The notes under the pieces: model-generated
Database searches by the model: none
The model's input: only the letters and a program-made list of their open reading frames with translations
Told to the model about the DNA's origin: nothing
Translations under genes and position numbers: made by a program
Assembly: GCF_004833285.1 (NCBI RefSeq)
Contig: NZ_STFG01000002.1
Span: 124,001-188,000, forward strand
Source: Lampropedia puyangensis
GTDB lineage: Bacteria > Pseudomonadota > Gammaproteobacteria > Burkholderiales > Burkholderiaceae_C
Direction: 5' to 3'
Length of the DNA: 64,000 nucleotides
In this document: one piece after another, positions 36,223 through 44,956 of the stretch
Numbering within the stretch: position 1 is the stretch's first letter
Layout of the letters: every line of letters starts with the position of its first letter

Positions 36223-37284
36223 TTACTCGATACCGAGAACTTTGCCTGCGGTGGCTTTCCAGTTGGCTGAGCAGTCTTTATTGGCACGGTCGCAAATCTC
36301 AGCCCATGTCGGCACGGAGATTTTGGAGACGGCTTCTGTCAGTACCGCGCGATCGGCTTCTTGCAGGGGTGAATCAATGAGGTGGTACTTTTTGCCCAAT
36401 TCGCAGCTGTCTTTGCCTGCGTTGCAGGCCATGGCATCAGCGGTCAGTTCTTCGGAATATTTCCAGATGTCATCGGTGAGTTTGGTGAATGCGGCCTGGA
36501 GTTTTTGCTGTTCTTCAGTGCTGAGTTCTTTCCAGCGTTTGAGGCTGATGCCGTAGCCATTCATGGCCATTTGTACGCCTAGTGCGTATTGATGCGTGGT
36601 GACTTCAGGCCAGCCTGAGCTGTTGGCTGAACTGGGGCCAGTGATGGCACAGTCCACCACGCCCAAAGACAACGCTTGGTGCACTTCAGTGAATGACAGA
36701 GGCACAGGTGAGGCGCCTACGCTTTCCATGAATTTCGCCAAGTTTTGGTCATACGTGCGTACCTTCAGACCTTTAAGGTCAGCCAGTGAAGCGACGGGTT
36801 TCTTGCAAAAAAGGATTTGTGGACCGAATGGCCAGGCACCCAACATCTTGACGTTGAACTGCTTTTGCAGGCGCTCATCGACCACAGGCAGGTACGCGTC
36901 GTAGATTTTCCGGGCTGTGGCGTAATCAGGCGCAGCACCAACCAGATCAAGGCCCAGCAGCGTGGGCTCGTCGCGGGAGTTTTGCGATACACGCAGCGAG
37001 ACAATGTCGAACAAGCCCGCTTTCATGACGCGCAATTGCTCGGTGTCTTTGATGCCAAGTTGGTCCACTGGCTTGTAGTCTGCGTTGATGTTCAGGCCTG
37101 TGCGTTCTGCGAAGTTTTCAAAAAATGGGCGCTCATAGTTTTTTTGCACCATGCCGGTGGCGGCTGGTTGCCCGATGACTTTGTAGGTGGTTTGTGCCTG
37201 GCCGCTGCTGGCCATGGCCAGAGCTGCGACAGCACCTGCTGCGGCCATCAGATTGCGAAGTGGGAAGCGGATTTGGCGCGACAT
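36223..37284 (-). CDS. dctP: TRAP transporter substrate-binding protein (DctP type)
   Basis: 353 residues with a signal peptide cleaved after GQAQ near residue 31. DctP landmarks: LADLKGLKVRTYDQNLAKFM, ASPVPLSFTEVHQALSLGVVD and AITGPSSANSSGWPEVTTH. Its C-terminal part contains four cysteines (MACNAGKDSCELG, EICDRANKDCSAN), which could make two disulfides and is unusual in the family. The ligand cannot be read directly; the operon partner, a dihydropyrimidinase-like enzyme, suggests a cyclic ureide or its hydrolysis product. Confidence 0.92.
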   Translation of the reverse strand: MSRQIRFPLRNLMAAAGAVAALAMASSGQAQTTYKVIGQPAATGMVQKNYERPFFENFAERTGLNINADYKPVDQLGIKDTEQLRVMKAGLFDIVSLRVSQNSRDEPTLLGLDLVGAAPDYATARKIYDAYLPVVDERLQKQFNVKMLGAWPFGPQILFCKKPVASLADLKGLKVRTYDQNLAKFMESVGASPVPLSFTEVHQALSLGVVDCAITGPSSANSSGWPEVTTHQYALGVQMAMNGYGISLKRWKELSTEEQQKLQAAFTKLTDDIWKYSEELTADAMACNAGKDSCELGKKYHLIDSPLQEADRAVLTEAVSKISVPTWAEICDRANKDCSANWKATAGKVLGIE

Positions 37285-37332
37285 GGAAAGCTCCTGAGTG
37301 AGGGGGAAAGGAATAAAAGATGAGGGCGATCT

Positions 37333-38769
37333 TCAGCGCATGTGTGCCACGCGGATGGCCGATGCTGGAAGCAATGAGGAGGGCCCGCAAGAGATCAACT
37401 GACCACGGCCTGTGTGGGGGTGGAATTGCCCATCCCAGAGCACTTCGCCACGCGCGATCGTGATGCCCGGCCAGGCCTTGAGTGGCTGCCCTTCGTAGGG
37501 GGTGTAGTCCACGTTGTGGTGCAGTTTGTGGTTGTGGATGGTGTAGGGGCCTTCTTGCCAGACGACCAGATCGGCATCGCTGCCAATGGCGATCGTGCCT
37601 TTGCGTGGGTGCAGGCCAAAGGCCTTGGCGGGATTGGTGGCAGTGAGTTCAACAAAGCGTTGCGCACTGATGCGGCCACCGAGCACACCTTCTGAATACA
37701 ACAAGGCCATGCGTGTCTCCAAACCGGGGATGCCGTTGGGGATATGGTCAAACGAGACTTCCTGACCTTGGGGATGTTTGCCTTGTTCGCCCTCGAAACG
37801 GAAAGGTGCATGGTCAGAGGAGAACACCGTGAAGAGACCGTTTTGCAAACCGCGCCAGATGTGTGCTTGGTTGCTTTTGTCACGCGGTGGGGGGCTGCAT
37901 ACGCAGCGCGCGCCTTGGTAGCTGTCGTCGATGCCCAAATCTTCTGCGCTGAGGAAGAGGTATTGCGGGCAGGTTTCAGCAAACACCTGTAAGCCATGGG
38001 CTCTGGCAGATTGGATTTGTTCCATGGCTTCATGCCCGGAGACATGCACGATCAGAATGGGCACATCGACCAACTCAGCCAAAGCAATGGCGCGGTGTGT
38101 TGCCTCGCGCTCGACCAACATGGGGCGAGCATGTGCGTGGTAGCGAGGTGCCGTGTGGCCTGCAGCTTTCAGGCGCTCCGTTAACCAAGCGATGCAATCG
38201 GCATTTTCAGCATGCACCATGGCCAGTGCCCCATGGTTGCGTGCCACGTCGAGGACATCCAGAATTTGCCGGTCTTGCAGCTTCAAATCATCGTAGGTCA
38301 TGTACACCTTGAATGATGTGAAGCCTTGTGCGATCAAGGCAGGCAACTCTTGCTGCAACACTGCGGCAGTGGGGTCTGTGATGATGAGGTGAAAGGCGTA
38401 ATCGACATGGGCGCGACCGGCTGCGCGTGCGCGATAAGCTTCTACTGCAGCCAACAGCGACTGCCCACGTTGTTGTGCCGCAAAGGGCACCAGTGTGGTG
38501 GTGCCACCGCAAACGGCAGAGCGCGTGCCCGACTCGAAATCGTCGGCCATGCGTAGGGGGCCGCTGGTGATTTCGTCGAGGTGGCAGTGGCCATCTACGC
38601 CGCCTGGCGTTACGACCCGGTGTGCTGCGTCGATCTCGCGCAATCCGGGAGCCAAGTCTTTACCAAGCTGTACGATGCGGCCGGCCTGGATGGCGATATC
38701 GGTTTCAAATTGATCGCTTGCCGTGACTGCCAAGGCATTGCGAACCACGAAATCAAACGGTGCAGGCAT
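37333..38769 (-). CDS. Dihydropyrimidinase/hydantoinase-like amidohydrolase
   Basis: 478 residues of the cyclic amidohydrolase family that opens dihydropyrimidine or hydantoin rings. Metal ligands are visible: HxH in VDGHCHLDEI, the carboxylated Lys in GFTSFKVYMTYDD, His in AMVHAENAD and IVHVSGHEAM, and Asp in FSSDHAPFRF. The DGHCHLDE and VPFAAQQRG segments differ from classic D-hydantoinases, so the substrate may be different. The ATG at 38769 is preferred over a TTG ten codons earlier. It lies upstream of dctPQM with TGTAGACA/TGTCTACA dyads at its start. Confidence 0.92.
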   Translation of the reverse strand: MPAPFDFVVRNALAVTASDQFETDIAIQAGRIVQLGKDLAPGLREIDAAHRVVTPGGVDGHCHLDEITSGPLRMADDFESGTRSAVCGGTTTLVPFAAQQRGQSLLAAVEAYRARAAGRAHVDYAFHLIITDPTAAVLQQELPALIAQGFTSFKVYMTYDDLKLQDRQILDVLDVARNHGALAMVHAENADCIAWLTERLKAAGHTAPRYHAHARPMLVEREATHRAIALAELVDVPILIVHVSGHEAMEQIQSARAHGLQVFAETCPQYLFLSAEDLGIDDSYQGARCVCSPPPRDKSNQAHIWRGLQNGLFTVFSSDHAPFRFEGEQGKHPQGQEVSFDHIPNGIPGLETRMALLYSEGVLGGRISAQRFVELTATNPAKAFGLHPRKGTIAIGSDADLVVWQEGPYTIHNHKLHHNVDYTPYEGQPLKAWPGITIARGEVLWDGQFHPHTGRGQLISCGPSSLLPASAIRVAHMR

Positions 38770-38790
38770 ACAGAAATGAACCCCATATTC

Positions 38791-38821
38791 TGTAGACAAG
38801 TTGTTTTTTACTTTGTCTACA
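38791..38821. promoter_or_regulatory. Paired GntR-type operator upstream of the hydantoinase gene
   Basis: TGTAGACAA (38791-38799) and TTGTCTACA (38813-38821) are exact reverse complements 23 bases centre to centre. The TGTNNACA core is typical of GntR/FCD regulators; one is encoded at 39770. Confidence 0.6.
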
Positions 38822-38964
38822 TGAGTTTGAATACTTTTAAACGGTTCAATGCAATTTGTATGCCATGAAAATTTGACGATCCATTTTTCTCGGTAAGCCT
38901 CTTTAGGAGGTTGAGAAGATTGGCATTAAAAATGCTGCATGTTTGTTGACGTTGAGATTTTTTA

Positions 38965-38976
38965 TTGTCGACAATT
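38965..38976. promoter_or_regulatory. Palindromic operator upstream of the racemase-fold gene
   Basis: ATTGTCGACAAT, a perfect 12-base palindrome with the same TTGTNNACAA core, about 50 bases before the plus-strand operon start at 39027. Confidence 0.55.
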
Positions 38977-39026
38977 TGTTTTTTAAAGCCAATCTGGTGC
39001 GGTGCTGATGCCTGTGCCCCAAAACC

Positions 39027-39752
39027 ATGCAGAAATCTATTCGACTGGGGGTTTTGACTCCTTCTTCTAATACGGCGCTGGAGCCTTTGACCAGTGCCAT
39101 TGCCGCAGCTGTTCCGGGTTGCACTGCCCATTTCAGCCGTTTCAAGGTGACGCAAATTGCATTGAGCGAGCAGGCATTGGGCCAGTTTGATGACACAAAC
39201 ATTTTGGCTGCCGCTGATTTACTGGCTGATGCCAAGGTGGATGTGATTGGCTGGAGTGGTACAGCCGCAGGCTGGATGGGGTTTGATAAAGATGCTGTTC
39301 TGGCCCAGCGTATCACTGAGCGCACCGGGATTGCTGCCACTACAGCCATCTTGGCTTTGAATGAACTGATGGCTATTGGCCAGGTGCAGCGCTTGGCGAT
39401 TGTTTCGCCATACACGCTGGATGTGCAGGAGCGCATCATGGGCAACTACGCTGCGCAAGGGGTTGAGGTGGTTGCGCACACGTATGAGGCGTTGAGCGAC
39501 AACCATGCGTTTGGACTGCTCACGCCAGAGCTGCTATGGCAACGTATGCAGCAAACGCTGGTGGCCAAACCGCAAGCCATCGTGACGTACTGCACCAACT
39601 TGCGAGCAGCGCAATTGGCGCAACGCTTCGAGCAAGAATACGGTGTGCCTGTACTGGATACCGTGAGTACGACGGTTTGGGGCATGCTGCGTGCCGCTGG
39701 CGCTGACCCGGCCTTGGTGCGCAACTGGGGGCAGCTTTTTGACTGGCGCTGA
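39027..39752 (+). CDS. Asp/Glu racemase-fold protein, arylmalonate decarboxylase/maleate isomerase-like
   Basis: 241 residues, starting IRLGVLTPSSNTALEPLTSA as in maleate isomerases. The two catalytic positions differ from racemases: the first carries VIGWSGTAAGW (glycine or serine, no cysteine), the second VTYCTNLRAAQL (cysteine present). A single-cysteine arrangement of this kind is known from arylmalonate decarboxylase, where Gly74 replaces the first Cys. So a decarboxylase or isomerase is more likely than a racemase. First gene of an operon with gntR and another racemase-fold gene; divergent from the hydantoinase. Confidence 0.85.
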   Translation: MQKSIRLGVLTPSSNTALEPLTSAIAAAVPGCTAHFSRFKVTQIALSEQALGQFDDTNILAAADLLADAKVDVIGWSGTAAGWMGFDKDAVLAQRITERTGIAATTAILALNELMAIGQVQRLAIVSPYTLDVQERIMGNYAAQGVEVVAHTYEALSDNHAFGLLTPELLWQRMQQTLVAKPQAIVTYCTNLRAAQLAQRFEQEYGVPVLDTVSTTVWGMLRAAGADPALVRNWGQLFDWR

Positions 39753-39769
39753 ACGATGATTGGGGCCTT

Positions 39770-40495
39770 ATGAACACATCCACTAAGGCTGCGGGTATGC
39801 GCGCGGCTGACAACGCCCATCTCCATGCGGCGCATGATCCAATCTACGAAAAAATGTATGCCGCCATTTTTGAGCGGCGCTTACCCCCTGGTACCAAGCT
39901 GGGGGAAGACAAGCTGGCCGGAATTTTTGGTGTAAGCCGTGCGCGCATTCGCCAAACGTTGGCGCGCTTGGCGTTTGATCAAATCATTGAATTGATTCCG
40001 CAGCGCGGCGCTTTTGTCGCCTCACCTACACCGCAACAGGCACGCGATGTGTTTGAAGCGCGCCGCTTGATTGAACCGGCTTTGGTGGCGCGGTTGATTG
40101 GCGATGTGCAGCCAACCCATTTGGCGCAACTCAAAGCCCATGTGAAGCGGGAGATGGCAGCACGTGCCAGCGGGGACCAGCATGCCGTGGTGCGACTGTC
40201 TGGCGAGTTTCATACCTTGCTGGGAGATTTGGCTGGCAACAGCGCGCTGGCTGCATCGCTGCGGCAAATGTGCGCGCAAACGGTGCTCATCATCGCGCTG
40301 TATGACTCGCCCACGCGGCAGGCTTGTCGTGCTGATGAACATGAGCAACTGGTGGCCGCCATTGAAGCCAAAGACACGGGGCATGCTTGTGCCTTGATGC
40401 TGGAGCATTTGCGCCATATTGAGGCTGGTTTGGTGCTCCACAAGGATGCTGTGGAGGTTGATTTGCAAGCGGTTTTCTCAGATGCTTTGGAGTGA
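39770..40495 (+). CDS. GntR family regulator with FCD domain
   Basis: 241 residues. The N-terminal winged helix (IYEKMYAAIFERRLPPGTKL, VSRARIRQTLARLAFDQIIE, PQRGAFVASPT) is of the FadR subfamily. The C-terminal FCD ligand domain has the metal-binding pattern EARRLIEPALVARL, Asp/His in RLSGEFHTLLGDLAGN, and DEHEQLVAAIEAKD. It likely controls its own operon and the divergent hydantoinase-TRAP operon through the TGTNNACA sites in the intergenic region, and possibly uraH-puuE. Confidence 0.93.
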   Translation: MNTSTKAAGMRAADNAHLHAAHDPIYEKMYAAIFERRLPPGTKLGEDKLAGIFGVSRARIRQTLARLAFDQIIELIPQRGAFVASPTPQQARDVFEARRLIEPALVARLIGDVQPTHLAQLKAHVKREMAARASGDQHAVVRLSGEFHTLLGDLAGNSALAASLRQMCAQTVLIIALYDSPTRQACRADEHEQLVAAIEAKDTGHACALMLEHLRHIEAGLVLHKDAVEVDLQAVFSDALE

Positions 40496-40501
40496 ATTTG
40501 T

Positions 40502-41167
40502 ATGCACATTGTGTTGATCAACCCCAACTCCAGTGCCGCTGTGACTGAGGCTTTAGCATTGCCCGCTCGGGCCATGTTGGGGCCTGAGGATGTGCTGCAG
40601 GCGCATTACTCCCGAGTGGGGCCTGTCGTGATTCAAACGCCAGAGCAGGTTCTGCAAGCTGCCGATGAGGTGCTGGCACTGGCGCAGCAGCATGCCCACC
40701 ATTGCGATGGCGTCATCATTGGCATGTCGCTGGATGCGGGCCTGGCTTCTTTGCGCGCCCAGTGGCCAACGCTGCCCGTTGTGGGAATGACGGAGGCAGC
40801 CTGTTTGCATGCATGTTTGTTGGGGCCTCGTTTTGGTCTATTGACCTTGGGCGCTGATATGGCGCAGCTCTACCAAGCCCATGTGGCCAGCTTGGGCTTG
40901 GGCCACCGGCTCGAAGGCGTGGCTGTAGCGCCTTGGCCTGCATTGTCACCGCATGCTCAAGCAGAGCAAGTGCAGACAGAGGCTTTTTTACAGCTGTTGG
41001 CCCACGCGTGTCAGCCACTGCTTGAGCAAGGCGCTGCCAGTATCGTATTGGCAGGGGCGGTGCTGTCTGGTTTGGGGCGAGCGCTGGGGGCCATGCTAGG
41101 CGTACCTGTTCTGGAAGGAACGGCCTGTGCCGTAGGCTTGCTGCGCAGTGTGCATGCGCAGCGCTGA
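40502..41167 (+). CDS. Asp/Glu/hydantoin racemase-fold protein lacking both catalytic cysteines
   Basis: 221 residues. It starts MHIVLINPNSSAAVTEALA as hydantoin and allantoin racemases do. At the first catalytic site the family has a Cys before the DPGL-type segment; here it is GVIIGMSLDAGL. At the second the family has GCAGM; here it is IVLAGAVLSGLG. Cysteines elsewhere (EAACLHACLLG, EGTACAVG) do not fall at these points. It therefore probably does not racemise by the two-thiol route. Six bases after gntR; same operon. Confidence 0.82.
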   Translation: MHIVLINPNSSAAVTEALALPARAMLGPEDVLQAHYSRVGPVVIQTPEQVLQAADEVLALAQQHAHHCDGVIIGMSLDAGLASLRAQWPTLPVVGMTEAACLHACLLGPRFGLLTLGADMAQLYQAHVASLGLGHRLEGVAVAPWPALSPHAQAEQVQTEAFLQLLAHACQPLLEQGAASIVLAGAVLSGLGRALGAMLGVPVLEGTACAVGLLRSVHAQR

Positions 41168-41276
41168 ACGTGAAGTCTGTCCAGCGTGGTCTACGCGTTG
41201 AGAGGGCAGATGTGGGCGTTGGGTAGGGCCTTGCGCAAGGTAAGGCCATGGGCTGCGTAGTGCATACGCGCAGGGT

Positions 41277-41294
41277 ATACGTCATTTGACGTAT
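41277..41294. promoter_or_regulatory. Perfect inverted repeat upstream of the urtA-like gene
   Basis: ATACGTCA-TT-TGACGTAT, eight-base arms, about 125 bases before the urtA-like start. Candidate operator. A second small dyad CCATAGC-G-GCTATGG follows at 41319-41333. No sigma-54 promoter with correct spacing was found. Confidence 0.5.
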
Positions 41295-41417
41295 TGGCGC
41301 TAAGCGTGGTGCGGCGCACCATAGCGGCTATGGCGATGCAACCCATGGCACAGCTTGGTTGCAGCGTCTGAGGCATTGCTCAATGTCGCTTTCCTTAACC
41401 CTGCATGGAGTCTTCGC

Positions 41418-42689
41418 ATGTCCAACACACCCAAACTCCCTTCTGATTTGCTGGCGATGCGCCGTCGCCGTTTGCTGCAAGGTGCAGCTGCTTTGCCTTT
41501 GATGGGCATGGGCCTTGGTAAAGCCGCCTTCGCTCAGGCGCCTGCCACAGCAGCCGTCAATACCACAGGCTTAGCGGTAACGGATACTGAAGTGACGGTG
41601 GGGATCTTGCATTCCGCTACCGGTACCATGGCGATTTCTGAAACCGGCTCCATTCAGGCCGAGTTGCTGGCGATCAAACAAATCAACGAAGCGGGCGGTA
41701 TCTTGGGGCGCAAGATCAAGGTGATCCGCGAGGACGGTGCTTCGGATTGGCCGACATTTGCTGAAAAATCCCGCAAGCTTTTGGTCAACGACAAGGTGGC
41801 CACAGTGTTTGGTTGCTGGACTTCTGCGTCGCGCAAAGCGGTGTTGCCGATCTTTGAAAAAGAAAACGGCCTGCTGTACTACCCAACTTTCTATGAAGGT
41901 TTGGAGCAATCTAAAAACGTGATTTACACCGGCCAGGAAGCGACGCAGCAGATTTTGTGGAGTTTGGATTGGGGCGCTAAAGAGAAGAATGCTAAGACTT
42001 TCTTCTTGGTCGGCTCTGACTACATCTGGCCACGCACCTCCATGAAAATTGCGCGCAAGCACATCGAGTCGGTTGCCAAACTCGGTTCTGTCAAGGGCGA
42101 AGAGTACTACCCATTGGGCCACACCAACTTCAATTCTTTGATCAACAAAATCAAGATTGCTAAACCCGATTGCATTTTTGCCGCTGTAGTGGGGGGCTCG
42201 AACGTGGCGTTCTACAAGCAGCTCAAAGCCGCGGGGATTACCGGCGATAAGCAGTTCTTGCTGACCTTGTCGGTCACAGAGGACGAGATGACCGGCGTGG
42301 GTGGCGAGAACTTCAATGGCTTCTATTCGTCGATGAAATACTTCCAAACACTGGAGAACGACAACAACAAGAAGTTTGTGGAAGCGTTCAAAGCCGAATA
42401 CGGTGCCAATGCCGTGATTGGTGATGTGACGCAAGCTGCTTATCTGGGCCCATGGCTGTGGAAGGCAGCGGTGGAGAAGGCAGGCAGTTTTGATGTGGAC
42501 AAGGTGGTGGCTGCATCGCCTGGCATTGAATTGCCAACCGCGCCAGAAGGCTTTGTCAAGATCGATGCCAACCACCACTTGTGGAGCAAGGCCCGCATCG
42601 GTCAAGGCCAACCTGATGCGTCCTTCAAGGTGGTGGCTGAGTCGCCTGAGCTGATCAAACCCGATCCATTCCCTGCTGGCTACCAGTAA
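41418..42689 (+). CDS. urtA: Urea/short-chain amide ABC transporter substrate-binding protein
   Basis: 423 residues from the ATG at 41418, with GGAG seven bases upstream. The signal peptide is of Tat type (RRRRLLQGAAALPLMGMGLG). The mature part is an UrtA/FmdD-type binding protein: VGILHSATGTMAISE, NEAGGILGRKIKV, FGCWTSASRKAVLPIF, LLYYPTFYEGLEQSKN. Because the operon ends with formamidase, the ligand may be short-chain amides as well as urea, as in the fmd system of Methylophilus. Highest expected expression in the operon given the hairpin that follows. Confidence 0.93.
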   Translation: MSNTPKLPSDLLAMRRRRLLQGAAALPLMGMGLGKAAFAQAPATAAVNTTGLAVTDTEVTVGILHSATGTMAISETGSIQAELLAIKQINEAGGILGRKIKVIREDGASDWPTFAEKSRKLLVNDKVATVFGCWTSASRKAVLPIFEKENGLLYYPTFYEGLEQSKNVIYTGQEATQQILWSLDWGAKEKNAKTFFLVGSDYIWPRTSMKIARKHIESVAKLGSVKGEEYYPLGHTNFNSLINKIKIAKPDCIFAAVVGGSNVAFYKQLKAAGITGDKQFLLTLSVTEDEMTGVGGENFNGFYSSMKYFQTLENDNNKKFVEAFKAEYGANAVIGDVTQAAYLGPWLWKAAVEKAGSFDVDKVVAASPGIELPTAPEGFVKIDANHHLWSKARIGQGQPDASFKVVAESPELIKPDPFPAGYQ

Positions 42690-42761
42690 TTGTTGACATG
42701 GCGCCATGCGCTTGAAGACGGGTGCATCGCATCTTTGATGTGGTGAGCCAGTGCGATTCAG

Positions 42762-42792
42762 GGCGCAGGCTCAGCCCAACGCTGCCTGCGCC
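42762..42792 (+). terminator. Intra-operon hairpin after the urtA-like gene
   Basis: GGCGCAGGC and GCCTGCGCC form a perfect nine-base-pair stem around a 13-base loop, in the 193-base gap before urtB. No T tract. Such structures commonly protect the binding-protein mRNA or attenuate downstream transcription. Confidence 0.5.
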
Positions 42793-42882
42793 TTTGGCAT
42801 TTTCAAACCCCTTGAACACGACGCGATTGATGCCCGAGCAGTTGCTGCATAAGCGAGCTGTGGGCAAGAAAAGGAGCAGGCC

Positions 42883-43797
42883 ATGACCTGGACGGATATC
42901 TGGAACATCACCCTGATGCAGGGGTTTGCGGGCTTATCGCTGTTTGCGGTGCTGCTGTTGATGGGGTTGGGGCTGGCCATTATTTTTGGTCAGATGGGCG
43001 TGATCAACATGGCCCACGGGGAGTTTATGACCATTGGCTCATACGTCGTGTTCATGGCCTCAGTGTTCACCCAGAGCTACATGCCCAACTTGATGAGCGC
43101 TTATTTTCCTGTGGCGATTGTGCTGGCCTTTATGGTGGCATTTTTGGCTGGCTGGCTGCTTGAATGGGCTTTGATTCGCCATCTCTACAAACGCCCGCTG
43201 GATACTTTGTTGGCCACTTGGGGTGTTTCACTGGCTTTGCAACAATGCTTTCGCACCTTTATCGGCCCCAAGGAAGTGAGCCCCACGTTACCGGACTGGC
43301 TGATGGGTTCCTGGTCGCCAGCTGAAGGGCTGGATATTCCGATCAATGGCATGTTCGTGCTGGGCTTAACCGTATTGGTCACATGCTTGGTGATGCTGGC
43401 GTTGTACAAGAGCCGTTGGGGCTTGCGGGTACGCGCTACCGTGAGTAATCGCGTCATGGCCAATGCGATTGGCATCGACACCAAAAAGACCGATCGTTTT
43501 ACTTTTGCGATTGGCTGCGGAATTGCTGGCGTGGCGGGGGCTGCCTTCACCACGATTGGTTCTACCGGCCCCACATCCGGTTCGCTGTACATCGTGGACT
43601 CCTTCTTGGTGGTGACTTTTGGTGGTGCAGCAAGCTTGTTGGGTACGGTGGCTTCGGCGTTCGGGATTGCACAGACACAGTCGATTGCAGAGTTTTTCTT
43701 GACCGGCTCCATGGCCAAAGTGCTGACTCTCTCGCTCATCGTGGTCATTTTGATGATCCGCCCACAAGGTTTGTTTGCCAGCAAGGTGCGTCGTTAA
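42883..43797 (+). CDS. urtB: Urea/amide ABC transporter permease UrtB
   Basis: 304-residue inner membrane permease of the branched-chain amino acid (LivH) class. Typical blocks: LGLAIIFGQMGVINMAHGEF, TWGVSLALQQCFRTFIGPKE, VSNRVMANAIGIDTKKTDR and the C-terminal MIRPQGLFA. AAGGAG precedes the ATG. It pairs with UrtC to form the channel. Confidence 0.94.
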   Translation: MTWTDIWNITLMQGFAGLSLFAVLLLMGLGLAIIFGQMGVINMAHGEFMTIGSYVVFMASVFTQSYMPNLMSAYFPVAIVLAFMVAFLAGWLLEWALIRHLYKRPLDTLLATWGVSLALQQCFRTFIGPKEVSPTLPDWLMGSWSPAEGLDIPINGMFVLGLTVLVTCLVMLALYKSRWGLRVRATVSNRVMANAIGIDTKKTDRFTFAIGCGIAGVAGAAFTTIGSTGPTSGSLYIVDSFLVVTFGGAASLLGTVASAFGIAQTQSIAEFFLTGSMAKVLTLSLIVVILMIRPQGLFASKVRR

Positions 43798-43831
43798 TCG
43801 ACCTCCAAGAGACTGCAAGGAGTTACCCAAC

Positions 43832-44956
43832 ATGAACGCACTCAAACAATGGATTGAACGCTACCAGTTGCTGAGCCTGGTGGTATTGACGGTTTTTTTG
43901 GTGGTGGTCTTGCCACTGACGCTGGACATCTTTCGCCTGAACTTGATTGGCAAATACCTGTGTTACGCCTTTGTCGCTGTGGGCCTGGTGATGCTGTGGG
44001 GTTATGGCGGTATTTTGAGCTTGGGCCAAGGCGTATTTTTTGGCTTGGGTGGCTATGCGATGGCGATGTTCTTAAAGCTTGAAGCCTCTGACCCAGAAAG
44101 CACCAAAATCCAATCAACCCCAGGTATTCCAGACTTCATGGATTGGAACCAGATCACCGAGCTCCCGTGGTTGTGGGTGCCTTTCAAAAGTCTGCCGCTG
44201 GCTTTGATTGCGGTGGTGCTGATTCCCATGGCTTTGGCCTGGGTCGTGAGTTTTGCGATGTTCAAGCGCCGTGTGAGCGGGGTGTATTTCGCCATCATCA
44301 CGCAGGCTGTTGCCTTGATTTTGACGGTGCTCATCATCGGTCAGCAAGGTTACACGGGCGGCGTCAATGGCATCACCGATTTGAAAACCATGCTGGGCTG
44401 GGATATCCGTACCGATGAAGCCAAGTACATCCTCTACTTTGTGTGCTGTGCGTTGCTGATTGGCGCCATTGTGTTGTGCCGTTGGGTTCAAACCAGCAAG
44501 TTGGGCACTTTGCTTTTGGCTATGCGGGACAAGGAAGATCGGGTGCGTTTTTCTGGCTATGACGTCTCGGCATTTCAAGTCTTTGTGTTTTGTCTGGCCG
44601 CTGGTATTTCCGGTATTGGTGGCGCTATGTTCACGCTGCAAGTGGGCTTCATGTCGCCGTCGTTTGTGGGCATCGTGCCTTCCATTGAGATGGTGATTTA
44701 TGCCGCAGTCGGTGGGCGCATGAGCTTGGTCGGGGCGGTCTATGGCACTTTGCTGATCAATGCAGGCAAGACCGCGTTTTCAGAGAGTTTCCCGGATGCA
44801 TGGCTGTTCATGATGGCCGCCCTCTTTATCGGTGTGACGATGGCCTTCCCCATGGGATTGGCAGGGGTGTGGGAGCAGCACATCAAGCCGCGCCTCTTTA
44901 AACGCAAGGGTGCAAGAGAGGCTACCTTGGAATCCAAAGAAGGGAGCGCAGCATGA
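43832..44956 (+). CDS. urtC: Urea/amide ABC transporter permease UrtC
   Basis: 374 residues from the ATG at 43832, with AAGGAG upstream. LivM-class permease: LWGYGGILSLGQGVFFGLGG, GVYFAIITQAVALILTVLI, DKEDRVRFSGYDVSAFQVFV and the late MVIYAAVGGRMSLVGAVYGT. An earlier in-frame start would overlap urtB and is unlikely. Its stop overlaps the urtD start (ATGA). Confidence 0.94.
   Translation: MNALKQWIERYQLLSLVVLTVFLVVVLPLTLDIFRLNLIGKYLCYAFVAVGLVMLWGYGGILSLGQGVFFGLGGYAMAMFLKLEASDPESTKIQSTPGIPDFMDWNQITELPWLWVPFKSLPLALIAVVLIPMALAWVVSFAMFKRRVSGVYFAIITQAVALILTVLIIGQQGYTGGVNGITDLKTMLGWDIRTDEAKYILYFVCCALLIGAIVLCRWVQTSKLGTLLLAMRDKEDRVRFSGYDVSAFQVFVFCLAAGISGIGGAMFTLQVGFMSPSFVGIVPSIEMVIYAAVGGRMSLVGAVYGTLLINAGKTAFSESFPDAWLFMMAALFIGVTMAFPMGLAGVWEQHIKPRLFKRKGAREATLESKEGSAA

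Noticed and set aside
41345-41362. TGGCAC-N7-GGTTGCA-like sequence before urtA, similar to a sigma-54 promoter
   Set aside because: The GG and GC elements are two bases too far apart; sigma-54 tolerates almost no change in spacing.
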